From: Hymenobacter psoromatis
Lineage (GTDB): Bacteria; Bacteroidota; Bacteroidia; Cytophagales; Hymenobacteraceae
Direction: 5' to 3'
NCBI GenBank assembly: GCA_001596155.1
Contig: CP014771.1
Location: 4,464,001-4,528,000 of the forward strand
DNA length: 64,000 bases
The notes under the pieces are model-generated. The model saw nothing but the letters and a program-made list of their open reading frames with translations, had not been told where the DNA came from and made no database searches. Shown here piece by piece: positions 51,457-59,585 of the stretch (its first letter is position 1; each line of letters starts with the position of its first letter). Made by a program: the position numbers and the translations under genes.

Positions 51457-51848
51457 AGCTTTTGCTTGATACGCACGCGCTTATCTGGTTTATGAACGAC
51501 AGCCCGAGGCTGCCGCGCTCTTTGGTACGGCAGTTTCTGGACGTATCGGTTACGCTGTGCATCAGCCGGATTTCCCTGCTGGAAATCGCTATTAAATCTC
51601 AGTTGGCCAAAGATGATTTTCCGCTCATTTTTGACCACTGGTTGCAACGCTTTCAATTATTTGACTTCGAGGTACTTGAGATAACCGATGCGCACCTGGT
51701 TGCGCTCAGTCAACTACCTTTGGTCAAAGACCACCGCGACCCGTTTGACCGCCTGCTTATCGCGCAAGCCTTAACGGAAAACCTGACCCTGATAAGCCGC
51801 GATGGCAAGTTCGGCGAGTACGCGGGCCTGAAACTACAATGGGTGTAA
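51453..51848 (+). CDS. PIN-domain ribonuclease toxin (VapC-like)
   Basis: The 131-residue PIN domain has the acidic set expected for the active site: D6 in LLLDTHALIWF, E44 in SRISLLEIAIKS, D99 in DHRDPFDRLLIAQA, and D117 in LISRDGKF. The pattern D-x-H-A-L-I-W and H-R-D-P-F-D-R is typical of the VapC subgroup common in Bacteroidota and Cyanobacteria. It is presumed to cleave RNA and to be neutralised by the upstream partner. It is placed between uvrA and the trp operon. Confidence 0.85.
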   Translation: MKLLLDTHALIWFMNDSPRLPRSLVRQFLDVSVTLCISRISLLEIAIKSQLAKDDFPLIFDHWLQRFQLFDFEVLEITDAHLVALSQLPLVKDHRDPFDRLLIAQALTENLTLISRDGKFGEYAGLKLQWV

Positions 51849-51858
51849 TAAGCTGAAA

Positions 51859-52254
51859 ATGAAACCCAAATACCTCGCCCTCGCGGCCGTTGTCCTACTA
51901 CTAGGCTGGTTTATATTCGACTCGCTGAGCCAGCCGGGGGTAGGGGATTTGAAAGGCGGTTTTCGAGAGGCGGCCACTTACCGCAACGAAAACAACACCG
52001 GCCCCATCGTGCGCGTGTACGCCGTGACGGTGGCCGACACGCTCTGGCAACAGATGCGGCAGTACGGCGACTTCATGCCGTATACTAAATACGGCAATAC
52101 CAAGGTGTATTTCTTCCGGCAGGGCCAGCCGGTGCCAAAAGAAGTGCGACCCGGTGAGGTGAATTTTGACCCGGAATTTAACCCGAATTGCCTGGCAAAG
52201 TACGAGAAGGAAGTGATGGGCAACGTCACATTTCAGCGCTATCCTGGCCGCTAG
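51859..52254 (+). CDS. Membrane-anchored or secreted protein of unknown function
   Basis: A 131-residue protein. The N-terminus MKPKYLALAAVVLLLGWFIF is a signal anchor. The remainder, about 105 residues, is hydrophilic with YRNENNTGPIVRVYAVTVAD, FMPYTKYGNTKVYFFRQGQPVP and a single Cys in FNPNCLAKYE. No family was recognised. It is convergent with trpA, the stop codons lying 3 bp apart. Confidence 0.65.
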   Translation: MKPKYLALAAVVLLLGWFIFDSLSQPGVGDLKGGFREAATYRNENNTGPIVRVYAVTVADTLWQQMRQYGDFMPYTKYGNTKVYFFRQGQPVPKEVRPGEVNFDPEFNPNCLAKYEKEVMGNVTFQRYPGR

Positions 52255-52257
52255 CCC

Positions 52258-53052
52258 TTACGCCACCACAGCGGGCCGGATGCCCGCCACAAACGCCCGA
52301 ATAGCCGCATCGCGCCCCTCAGCCGGCGTGCTTTGCAAAAGCCGAATAAACGCGCTGCCGATAATGGCCCCGGTGGTGTGCCGGCTGGCCGCCGCGAAGC
52401 TCGCCGCGTCGCTGATGCCGAAGCCCACCAGGGTCGGGTTGCGCAAGCCCAGCCCCTTGGTGCGGCTGAGGTAGGCGTCCACGTCGGCGTTCATGTCGGT
52501 TTGTGCGCCGGTGGTGCCGGCGGCGGCCACCAGGTAAATGAAGCCATCGGCTAAGCCATCGAGCTGGCGCACGCGGGCCGCACTGGTTTGCGGCGTCACC
52601 AGAAACACGTTTTTCAGGCCGTATTTGGTGAACAGCGGCTGGTACTCGCGCTCAAATACTTCGAGGGGTAGGTCGGGCAGAATCACGCCATCCACGCCCA
52701 CGGCCTGGCACTGCTGGCAAAACTTCTCTACCCCAAACTGCACCACCGGATTGAGGTAGCCCATGAGTAGAATAGGCACCGTAATACCTTGCTGGCGAAT
52801 ATCTTGTAGCTGCTCGAAAAGCGTGGCCACGGTCATGCCATTGTCCAGGGCCTGCTGGTTGCTGCGCTGAATGGTTTCGCCGTCAGCCACCGGGTCGGAG
52901 TAGGGCATCCCGATTTCCACGAGGTCGGCCCCGGCGTCTTGCAAGGCTTGCAGAATGGACACCGTGTCGTTCAAAGCCGGAAAGCCGGCGGTGAAATAGA
53001 CGTTGAGCACATCGGCGGTTTTGTGCTGGAATAGTTGAGTGAGGCGGTTCAT
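52258..53052 (-). CDS. trpA: Tryptophan synthase alpha subunit
   Basis: A 264-residue TIM barrel that cleaves indole-3-glycerol phosphate to indole. The catalytic Glu is in VEIGMPYSDPVADGETIQRS, and the catalytic Asp is in GVDGVILPDLPLEVFE. The phosphate site is VGFGISDAASFAAA. It is the last gene of the trp operon. An inverted repeat lies between it and trpB. Confidence 0.96.
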   Translation of the reverse strand: MNRLTQLFQHKTADVLNVYFTAGFPALNDTVSILQALQDAGADLVEIGMPYSDPVADGETIQRSNQQALDNGMTVATLFEQLQDIRQQGITVPILLMGYLNPVVQFGVEKFCQQCQAVGVDGVILPDLPLEVFEREYQPLFTKYGLKNVFLVTPQTSAARVRQLDGLADGFIYLVAAAGTTGAQTDMNADVDAYLSRTKGLGLRNPTLVGFGISDAASFAAASRHTTGAIIGSAFIRLLQSTPAEGRDAAIRAFVAGIRPAVVA

Positions 53053-53070
53053 GGGGGGGTAGGGAGTTTC

Positions 53071-53134
53071 TTCGCACAGAGTTCACGGAGTTACGCAGAG
53101 AAAAACTCTTCTAACTCCGTGAACTCCGTGCGAA
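53071..53134. repeat. Inverted repeat, TTCGCACAGAGTTCACGGAG family (trpB-trpA)
   Basis: Arms 53071-53093 and 53112-53134 are 23 bases with one mismatch. The repeat lies in the spacer after the trpB stop codon (53141). Confidence 0.8.
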
Positions 53135-53140
53135 ATTTTA

Positions 53141-54346
53141 TTAAGAATATTCCTCCAAATGCTTGGTGTACGTAGCCAAATCCTTATCGCCGCGCCCCGA
53201 GAGGCAGACCACTACCACGTCGTCCTTCCTGGCCCCGATGAGGGGTAGGCAGGCCAGCGCGTGCGCCGTTTCCAGGGCCGGGATAATGCCCTCCAGCCGG
53301 CTTAGCTGGAACGCCGCATCAAGCGCCGCCTTATCGGTAATAGACAAAAATTCCGCCCTACCCGTGGCAAACAGCTGCGCGTGCTGCGGCCCGATGCCAG
53401 GGTAGTCCAGCCCCGCCGAAATGGAGTACGGTTCCGTCACCTGGCCATCCGCCGTCTGCATCAGTATCGTGCTGGCTCCGTGCAGGATACCCGGCTTGCC
53501 CAGCGCCGTAGTGGCCGCCGAGTGGCCGGTAGTCACGCCCTGGCCGGCCGCTTCGGCGGCAATCAGACGCACGCCGGGCTCGTCGAGGTAATAGTAAAAC
53601 GCGCCCGCCGCGTTGGAGCCGCCGCCCACGCAGGCCAGCACGAAATCGGGATTTGGCCGGCCGGTTTGCTGGATAAGCTGGCTCCTCGTTTCGGCGGAGA
53701 TGACGGACTGGAATTGCGCCACCATGTCGGGGTAGGGATGCGGCCCCACCACCGAGCCGATGATGTAGTGCGTGTCGGTGGGGTTCGAAATCCAGTGGCG
53801 CATGGCCTCGTTGGTGGCGTCTTTCAGGGTTTGGCTGCCGCTGGTGGCGGGTACCACCTTGGCCCCCAGCATGCGCATGCGGTCCACGTTGGGCTTCTGG
53901 CGCTCAATATCGATGGCACCCATGTACACAATGCACTCCAGGCCTTTAAGGGCGCACACGGTGGCGGTGGCCACGCCGTGCTGGCCGGCCCCGGTTTCGG
54001 CCACAATACGCTTCTTGCCCAAGCGCTGAGCCACCAGAATCTGGCCGATGGTATTATTGATTTTATGCGCCCCGGTGTGACACAAATCCTCCCGCTTGAG
54101 GTAAATGGTCGTCCCAATCTCAGCCGAGAGCCGTTGGGCCAGAAACAGGGGGGTAGGGCGCCCCGCAAAGTCGCGCAACAGCTGCTTATACTCCTGCTGA
54201 AACTCGGGGTCCTCGATGATACGCAGATAGTTATCGCGCAGCTCTTCCACGTTGGGATAAAGCATTTCGGGCACGTAGGCCCCGCCAAACGGGCCATAAT
54301 AGCCGCTGGTATCAACGCGGTAGGGGGAAGGGGCAGTAGTGGTCAT
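53141..54346 (-). CDS. trpB: Tryptophan synthase beta subunit
   Basis: The 401-residue PLP enzyme condenses indole with serine. The PLP lysine is in [18 protein letters not shown]; the phosphate loop is [13 protein letters not shown]. The N-terminal [14 protein letters not shown] and the central EHAL-type [16 protein letters not shown] are as expected for TrpB1. Two GGGGTAGGG copies fall inside the gene, read as R-P-T-P and P-Y-P. Confidence 0.97.
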   Translation of the reverse strand: MTTTAPSPYRVDTSGYYGPFGGAYVPEMLYPNVEELRDNYLRIIEDPEFQQEYKQLLRDFAGRPTPLFLAQRLSAEIGTTIYLKREDLCHTGAHKINNTIGQILVAQRLGKKRIVAETGAGQHGVATATVCALKGLECIVYMGAIDIERQKPNVDRMRMLGAKVVPATSGSQTLKDATNEAMRHWISNPTDTHYIIGSVVGPHPYPDMVAQFQSVISAETRSQLIQQTGRPNPDFVLACVGGGSNAAGAFYYYLDEPGVRLIAAEAAGQGVTTGHSAATTALGKPGILHGASTILMQTADGQVTEPYSISAGLDYPGIGPQHAQLFATGRAEFLSITDKAALDAAFQLSRLEGIIPALETAHALACLPLIGARKDDVVVVCLSGRGDKDLATYTKHLEEYS

Positions 54347-54450
54347 AGGTAATAAGTAATGGGCAATGGATAAGGAAGCACGCGCTCAAAAGCATCTTGT
54401 TAGCATGTGCTGGCCATCAGAACAAAAGCTGTCAGCTATCAGCTAAAAGC
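54347..54450. repeat. trpF-trpB spacer with AGCTGATAGCTGACAGC words
   Basis: The minus strand after the trpF TGA (54453-54451) reads TTTTAGCTGATAGCTGACAG, a tandem of near-identical AGCTGA words. No gene is present in the spacer. Confidence 0.4.
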
Positions 54451-55089
54451 TCAATAATCAGCGTGCTGGGTGTGCAGGCGGGCCAGCAGCTGGCCGGTGG
54501 CCTCCACGTCTTTCAGGCCGGGGGCCACTTCCAACAGGCTGTTGAAATCATAGCCAGCCAGCCGGGGATGATGAAAATGCAGCAGCTCGGCGGCATTGGC
54601 CGGCCCCAGGCCGCCGCTCAGCAGGAAGGGGGTAGGGCCGTGGTAATGAGCCAGAATTCGCCAGTCAAACGCCTGGCCATTGCCGCCCCGCTGTGCGCCT
54701 TTGGTGTCAAATAAAAACAGCTCGCATACCGGCTCATACGCCGCTAAAGTGCTGAAATCAAACTGTTCATCCACGGAGAAAGCCTTAATAATTCGTAGGC
54801 CTTGTGCGTGCGCCGCGCGGCAGTAGGCGGGCGTTTCGTGGCCGTGCAGCTGCGCATAATCGAGGCCGTAGCGGGTGGCCGTGGCCAGTAGCTCGGGCAG
54901 CGGCGCATCCACGAATACCCCCACCTTACCAATAGAGTCGGGTAGGCCGCGCAGCACCTCGGCCGAAAGGTTTTCGGCCACGAACCGTGGTGATTTATCG
55001 TAGAAAATAAACCCCAGCAAATCAGGGTGAAAATCGGCGACGGCCAGAATATTGGCTGCCTCGCGCATACCGCAGATTTTGACTTTCAT
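54451..55089 (-). CDS. trpF: Phosphoribosylanthranilate isomerase
   Basis: A 212-residue TIM barrel. It opens MKVKICGMREAANILAVADF, where Cys7 is the usual catalytic base. The catalytic Asp is in ELFLFDTKG. The phosphate-binding end is PFLLSGGLGPANAAELL and YDFNSLLEVAPGLKD; the usual D-x-x-S-G-V-E is D-F-N-S-L-L-E, a mild divergence common in this phylum. It is 6 bp downstream of trpC. Confidence 0.95.
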   Translation of the reverse strand: MKVKICGMREAANILAVADFHPDLLGFIFYDKSPRFVAENLSAEVLRGLPDSIGKVGVFVDAPLPELLATATRYGLDYAQLHGHETPAYCRAAHAQGLRIIKAFSVDEQFDFSTLAAYEPVCELFLFDTKGAQRGGNGQAFDWRILAHYHGPTPFLLSGGLGPANAAELLHFHHPRLAGYDFNSLLEVAPGLKDVEATGQLLARLHTQHADY

Positions 55090-55095
55090 AAGCGC

Positions 55096-55902
55096 TTAAG
55101 AAACTGAAACCGGCCCGGATAGTTCGGCCACCAGGTCCGCCAGGGCCGCCGCCGGGTCGGGCGTTTTCATAAACGTTTCGCCGATGAGAAAGCCCTGGTA
55201 GCCCGCCTCTCGCAAACTCCGAATGGTGGCCGCGTATTGCAAGCCGCTCTCTGCCACTTTTACGAAGTCATTGGGAATCAGCGCTGCCAGCCGCGCCGAC
55301 GTTTCCACATCGGTCGCAAACGTGGCCAGATTGCGATTGTTCACGCCCACCAGGCTAATGCTGTTAACCAAGTGGCTGCGGATTTCGGCTTCGTCGTGCA
55401 CCTCCAGTAGTACTTCCAGCCCTAGCTCGTGGGCGAGCTTGCTAAACTGTACTACTTCAGCCGGCGTGAGGCAGCTGGCAATGAGCAGGATAAGGTCGGC
55501 CCCCAGTGCCCGCGCCTCCGTTATCTGGTATTCGCTGATAATAAAGTCTTTGCGCAGAATCGCCGTAGTCGGGCAGGCTACCCGCGCCGCCCGCAGGTCA
55601 TCGGCAGTGCCACCAAAAAACGGCTCGTCCGTGAGCACCGAGAGCACCGCCGCGCCCGCCGCCGCGTAGCCGGCCGTGGTCGCGCCTGCCTCGGCCGTGC
55701 CATTAATAACGCCCTTGGAAGGTGAGCGCCGCTTGAACTCAGCAATGATGCCCGACGAGCCGGATGCCGTGAGTGCTGCCCGCGCCGAGAGCACTGGCCG
55801 CGTGAAGGGGGGTAGGGCTTTCAGGGCCGCTATGGGTATTTCGGCCTCGCGGCGCGCTACTTCCTGGCGCTTTTCAGCAATGATTTTATCGAGGATGGTC
55901 AC
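55096..55902 (-). CDS. trpC: Indole-3-glycerol phosphate synthase
   Basis: A 268-residue TIM barrel. Conserved blocks: MTILDKIIAEKRQEVARRE, IIAEFKRRSPSKGVING (catalytic Lys and Glu), VLSVLTDEPFFGGTADDL, ILRKDFIISEYQITEARALGADLILL, and FVKVAESGLQYAATIRSL. Separate from trpF, as in most Bacteroidota. Confidence 0.96.
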   Translation of the reverse strand: MTILDKIIAEKRQEVARREAEIPIAALKALPPFTRPVLSARAALTASGSSGIIAEFKRRSPSKGVINGTAEAGATTAGYAAAGAAVLSVLTDEPFFGGTADDLRAARVACPTTAILRKDFIISEYQITEARALGADLILLIASCLTPAEVVQFSKLAHELGLEVLLEVHDEAEIRSHLVNSISLVGVNNRNLATFATDVETSARLAALIPNDFVKVAESGLQYAATIRSLREAGYQGFLIGETFMKTPDPAAALADLVAELSGPVSVS

Positions 55903-55936
55903 AGGTTAGCGTTTAGGTAGTTTACGTAAGCCGTCT

Positions 55937-55965
55937 GTCATTGCGAGCAGCGCGAAGCAATCACA
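55937..55965. repeat. Solo REP-like copy, GTCATTGCGAG family (trpD-trpC)
   Basis: A single arm, GTCATTGCGAGCAGCGCGAA followed by GCAATCACA, lies in the 92-bp spacer between trpD and trpC. No complementary arm is present. Confidence 0.7.
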
Positions 55966-55994
55966 AACAATGTTTATGATAAAAAGCTATTCGG

Positions 55995-56990
55995 CTAGCT
56001 CAACTCCAGTAGTTTCTCAAAAGCCTGCCGGGCGCGGCCGCTGTCCAGTGATTCGGCGGCCATTGCCAGGCCTTCGGCAGCGTTGGCGGCGCGGCCGGCG
56101 GTGCGCAGGGCCAGTGCGGCATTGGCCAGCACGGCGTAGCGGTGGGCTTCGGGCGCTTCGTTACGTAATACGTTGAGAAAAATGTGCGCTGCCTCCGCCA
56201 CCGTGTCGCCGCCAAACAGCGCCTCCGGCGTAACCTGCGGCAAACCCAAGTCACTGGGCGACAGCAGTTCCTCGCTGTGCCGGCCAATAAGCTTCACCGG
56301 CCCGGTCAGCGACACCTCGTCGTAGCCATCCAGGCTGTGCACGATGAGAAATTCCTTACCCGCCTCCTGCTGATGCAGGTAGGCATACAGACGCGCCAGC
56401 TCCAGGCTGAACACGCCCACCAGCTGCAAGCGCGGCCGAGCCGGATTCACCAACGGCCCCAGCATGTTAAAAAACGTCTTCACGCCCAACTCTTTGCGCA
56501 GCGGGGCCACGTTCTTGAGGGCCGGGTGAAACAGCGGCGCGTGCAAAAAGCAGATGTTAGCCTCATCCAACTGCCGCTTCAGCGCGTCATTATCGGCCGT
56601 AAACTTCACGCCCAGGTGCTCCAGCACGGTGCTGCTACCGCTGATAGATGACACACCGTGGTTGCCGTGCTTGGCTACCGGCTGGCCCGCGCCCGCCACC
56701 ACAAAGGCCGCTAAGGTGGAGATATTGAACGTATTACGCCCATCGCCGCCGGTGCCGCACACGTCCATCGCGTCGTAGCCGCCCAAGTCCACGGGCCGGC
56801 ACAGCTCCAGCAGCGCGTTGCGGAAGCCGGCCAGCTCCTCCACCGTCACGCTACGCATGAGGTACACGGTGAGAAAAGCGGCAATCTGAGCCGGATTATA
56901 GCGACCCTGCGCAATGCCCAGCACCACGCGGTGCGCCTCGTCCTGAGGCAGCGTGCGGTAGGCAAAGAGGTGGTTAAGCGTGTCTTTCAA
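55995..56990 (-). CDS. trpD: Anthranilate phosphoribosyltransferase
   Basis: A 331-residue enzyme transferring phosphoribose to anthranilate. The PRPP site is DVCGTGGDGRNTFNISTLAAFV, then KHGNHGVSSISGSSTVLEHLGV. It also has FLHAPLFHPALKNVAPLRKELG, and NMLGPLVNPARPRLQLVGV follows. The length fits the family. Spacers on both sides carry REP-like repeats. Confidence 0.96.
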   Translation of the reverse strand: MKDTLNHLFAYRTLPQDEAHRVVLGIAQGRYNPAQIAAFLTVYLMRSVTVEELAGFRNALLELCRPVDLGGYDAMDVCGTGGDGRNTFNISTLAAFVVAGAGQPVAKHGNHGVSSISGSSTVLEHLGVKFTADNDALKRQLDEANICFLHAPLFHPALKNVAPLRKELGVKTFFNMLGPLVNPARPRLQLVGVFSLELARLYAYLHQQEAGKEFLIVHSLDGYDEVSLTGPVKLIGRHSEELLSPSDLGLPQVTPEALFGGDTVAEAAHIFLNVLRNEAPEAHRYAVLANAALALRTAGRAANAAEGLAMAAESLDSGRARQAFEKLLELS

Positions 56991-57011
56991 AATTCAAGAG
57001 GAAATAAATTG

Positions 57012-57128
57012 CCTGTCATTGCAAGGAGGAACGACGAAGCAATCTTTCCCTTTCGTTAGCAGACGATAATAATAATTGACCATGCGGGAAGGAAAGATTG
57101 CTTCGTCGTTCCTCCTCGCAATGACAGG
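57012..57128. repeat. Inverted repeat, GTCATTGCGAG family (trpG-trpD)
   Basis: Arms 57012-57049 and 57091-57128 are 38 bases with one mismatch (CCTGTCATTGCGAGGAGG, then AACGACGAAGCAATC). The right arm ends 6 bp before the trpG stop codon. Confidence 0.85.
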
Positions 57129-57133
57129 TGATT

Positions 57134-57706
57134 TTAACTATTGACCCAGTTGGCCAGCATCGTTTTGCCATGCTCCGTGAGCACCGACTCGGGGTGAAAC
57201 TGCACGCCCAGCACGTCGTAGTCGCGGTGAGCCAGGGCCAGCACCTGGCCGTTTTCATCGAGGGCCGTGATGCGCAGCTCGGCCGGCACGCCCTCGGGGG
57301 CCAAAGTCCAGGAGTGGTAGCGGCCCACGCGGACGTTATCCGGCACATCGTTAAAGAGCCGGTTATCAGCGGCTTCGGGGGTTTGGTGCAGCGTGTGGGC
57401 CACGCCGTGGTGCACATCGCCGAGGTTGGCCAGCTGGCCGCCAAAAGCCTCGCCGATGGCCTGGTGGCCCAGACATACGCCCAGGATGTGCTTGGTCGGC
57501 GCGTAGCGCTTTATCAGCTCGGGCATAATGCCGGCCTCGCTCGGCAAGCCGGGGCCAGGCGAGAGCAAAATGTGTGAATATTTTTCCACCTCGTCGAGGC
57601 TGATTTTATCGTTGCGAAACACGTCCACTTCCTGCCCCAATTCGCGCAGCATATACACGAGATTATAAGTGAAGGAATCGTAGTTGTCGAGAACTAGAAT
57701 AGGCAT
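57134..57706 (-). CDS. trpG: Anthranilate synthase glutamine amidotransferase subunit
   Basis: From the ATG at 57706 (MPILVLDNYDSFTYNLVYML) the product is 190 residues. It supplies ammonia from glutamine to TrpE. The nucleophilic Cys is in ILGVCLGHQAIGEAFGG, and the His-Glu pair is in DVLGVQFHPESVLTEHG. LLSPGPGLPSEAG binds glutamine. The ATG at 57739 would add 11 residues and lies in repeat sequence. Confidence 0.96.
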   Translation of the reverse strand: MPILVLDNYDSFTYNLVYMLRELGQEVDVFRNDKISLDEVEKYSHILLSPGPGLPSEAGIMPELIKRYAPTKHILGVCLGHQAIGEAFGGQLANLGDVHHGVAHTLHQTPEAADNRLFNDVPDNVRVGRYHSWTLAPEGVPAELRITALDENGQVLALAHRDYDVLGVQFHPESVLTEHGKTMLANWVNS

Positions 57707-57736
57707 TTTTTTACTAAAATTAATTTCTTTGAACGT

Positions 57737-57835
57737 CATGCTTATCTGTCGTCCGCTTGCCGAAGCATCTCGCTCGCATCATTGAACGATTTGATTAATA
57801 CCCCATGCGAGATGCTTCGGCTTCGCTCAGCATGA
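57737..57835. repeat. Inverted repeat, GCCGAAGCATCTCGC family (trpE-trpG)
   Basis: The left arm around 57764-57780 (GCCGAAGCATCTCGCTCGC) and the right arm 57804-57835 pair imperfectly, bounded by GTCATGCT and AGCATGAC. It is the same family as 19388-19494. Confidence 0.7.
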
Positions 57836-57855
57836 CCGCCTTTTTGGCCATTAAG

Positions 57856-59298
57856 TCACACCTTCTCCGCCTGCTGCATGGCGGCGCGCAGCGCCCCCAG
57901 CTTATTGTGTACTTCCTGCAACTCGCTGGCGGGTACTGATTTGGCTACTACCCCCGCGCCAGCCTGGAAGTACAGCGTATTGTCTTTACTCAAAAAAGTG
58001 CGAATCATAATGGCGTGGTTGAAGTCGCCGCCAAAGTCCAGCGCCCCGATGCAGCCGCCATAAAAGCCGCGCTGGGTGCTTTCGTACTCGTCAATGAGCT
58101 GGATGGCGCGGTACTTAGGCGCGCCCGAGAGCGTGCCGGCCGGGAAGGTTTCGCCCACCACGTCGAGCGGCTCGGTGGCCGGCCCAAGCTGACCCACCAC
58201 CTTGGAAACCAGGTGGATAACGTGTGAGTAATACTGAATTTCCTTGAAACGCTCCACGGCTACCACGTCGCAGCGGCGGCTGAGGTCGTTGCGGGCCAGG
58301 TCCACGAGCATCACGTGCTCGGCGGTTTCCTTGGGGTCGTCGAGGAGCTGCTGGGCCAGGTGGGCATCGGCCGCGTCGTCGCCGGTGCGGCGGAAGGTAC
58401 CCGCGATGGGATAAAGCACCGCTTGGCCTTTGCTGATAACTATCTGCGATTCAGGCGAGGAGCCGAACAGCTTGTAGCTGCCGTAGTCGAAAAAGAACAG
58501 GTAGGGTGATGGATTGAGCGAGCGCAAGGCCCGATACACATTGAACTCATCGCCCTGAAAACCCTGCTGAAAGCGCCGCGACAGTACCATCTGAAACACG
58601 TCGCCGCGCTGGCAGTGGTACTGGCCGAGGCGAATCAGCTCCAAAAATTGCTCATCGGTGGCGTTCGACGTTTCCGGGCCTGTGAGCTGAAAGCCGTGGG
58701 TAGCGAAGTTGCGGTTCTGGATAATCGTCTCGATGTAGTCGAGCGTATCGGCGGCCGGCTCCTCGCCTTCGGCTACGTATTGATGCTCAAATAAATACAG
58801 TTCATCCTTGAAGTGGTTGATGACAATAACGTAGCGAAACGCCTGGTACACGATGGCCGGCACCGTGCTAGCTCCCGGCTTGTCGCGCAGCTCCACATCC
58901 TCAAAATACCGCACGGCCTCATACGCCATGTGCCCGAATAACCCGTTGGTAATGAACGGCAACCCCGACGGCGCGGCTGGCTGGAAGCTCTCCCGAAATG
59001 CCCGCAAATGCGCCAGCGCCTGGCGCGGGTCGGCCAGCGTAGCGGTATGGGCCGGCTGGCCGGGGTGCTGGGTGGTCAGTTGGTTTTTATCCAGCTCAAA
59101 GCGCGCTACGGGGCTGAAGCAGAGGTAGGAAAAACTGTTACTATTGCCATGATAGTCAGAACTTTCGAGCAGCAGCGTGCCCACAAACTGGTCGCGCAGC
59201 CGCAAATACAAGCTCACCGGCGTGAGCGTATCAGCCAGCAGGCGGCGGTGGCGGCTGTGGACGATGGTGGCGGGAGAAGTAGCGGTAGCGGCCGGCAT
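57856..59298 (-). CDS. trpE: Anthranilate synthase component I
   Basis: A 480-residue chorismate-using enzyme. The N-terminal feedback-site motif is LLESSDYHGNSNSFSYLCFSP. The chorismate-binding region has FGSSPESQIVISKGQAVLYP with IAGTFRRTGDD, MLVDLARNDLSRRCDVVAVE, TFPAGTLSGAPKYRAIQLID and the C-terminal FQAGAGVVAKSVPASELQEV. It is the first structural gene of the operon, preceded by a leader peptide and attenuator. Confidence 0.97.
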   Translation of the reverse strand: MPAATATSPATIVHSRHRRLLADTLTPVSLYLRLRDQFVGTLLLESSDYHGNSNSFSYLCFSPVARFELDKNQLTTQHPGQPAHTATLADPRQALAHLRAFRESFQPAAPSGLPFITNGLFGHMAYEAVRYFEDVELRDKPGASTVPAIVYQAFRYVIVINHFKDELYLFEHQYVAEGEEPAADTLDYIETIIQNRNFATHGFQLTGPETSNATDEQFLELIRLGQYHCQRGDVFQMVLSRRFQQGFQGDEFNVYRALRSLNPSPYLFFFDYGSYKLFGSSPESQIVISKGQAVLYPIAGTFRRTGDDAADAHLAQQLLDDPKETAEHVMLVDLARNDLSRRCDVVAVERFKEIQYYSHVIHLVSKVVGQLGPATEPLDVVGETFPAGTLSGAPKYRAIQLIDEYESTQRGFYGGCIGALDFGGDFNHAIMIRTFLSKDNTLYFQAGAGVVAKSVPASELQEVHNKLGALRAAMQQAEKV

Positions 59299-59327
59299 GG
59301 CGAGGAAAGACGGGGGTAGGGGACAAC

Positions 59328-59358
59328 AAAAAAGCCCGCTGCGGTGAGCAGCGGGCTT
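59328..59358 (-). terminator. Attenuator terminator upstream of trpE
   Basis: On the minus strand AAGCCCGCTGC / GCAGCGGGCTT form a perfect 11-bp stem with a 5-base loop, followed by T6 (59333-59328). It lies between the leader peptide and trpE, so full termination here would silence the operon. Confidence 0.85.
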
Positions 59359-59401
59359 GGAGAATCTCTAAGGGGTTCAACCAACTTATAATGCCTAATG
59401 C

Positions 59402-59461
59402 TCAGCCTCTTGGGAAGGTTGAGGGCCACCAGCTTTGCGAAACGGTTGCGACGAAGGTCAT
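59402..59461 (-). CDS. trpL: trp operon leader peptide
   Basis: A 19-codon frame, MTFVATVSQSWWPSTFPRG, ATG at 59461 and TGA at 59404-59402. It has two adjacent Trp codons (59431-59426), lies 24 bp after a good promoter and 44 bp before the attenuator stem. This is the classical arrangement for ribosome-stalling control of trp genes: low charged tRNA-Trp stalls the ribosome at the Trp pair. The leader also contains TCAACC (in the peptide's end) that can pair with GGTTGA just downstream (around 59375), a possible 1:2 stem. The antiterminator pairing was not resolved by eye. Confidence 0.82.
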   Translation of the reverse strand: MTFVATVSQSWWPSTFPRG

Positions 59462-59484
59462 TGGTTGGGGTCGGTTTGCGGGGG

Positions 59485-59515
59485 CAAAGGAACGACGATT
59501 TTTTGTAAAAGCAAA
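59485..59515 (-). promoter_or_regulatory. trp operon promoter
   Basis: TTTG at 59515-59512, exactly 19 bases, then TTCCTTTG at 59492-59485 (one mismatch to TAnnTTTG). Predicted start near 59478, about 17 bases before the leader-peptide ATG. Confidence 0.7.
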
Positions 59516-59585
59516 TTTCCGTCGTGAAAATATCTGCGAAAAGTTACCGCAGATGTTGCGGAAGAGACGCGCAGGTTCGCAGAGG

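Noticed and set aside
53381..54352. 323-residue open frame opposite trpB
   Set aside because: Antisense shadow; trpB is complete and typical.
13061..57835. CRISPR-like or IS-type reading of the palindromic spacers
   Set aside because: No regular spacer array, no transposase, and arms differ between junctions; they are inverted repeats, not CRISPR or complete IS elements.
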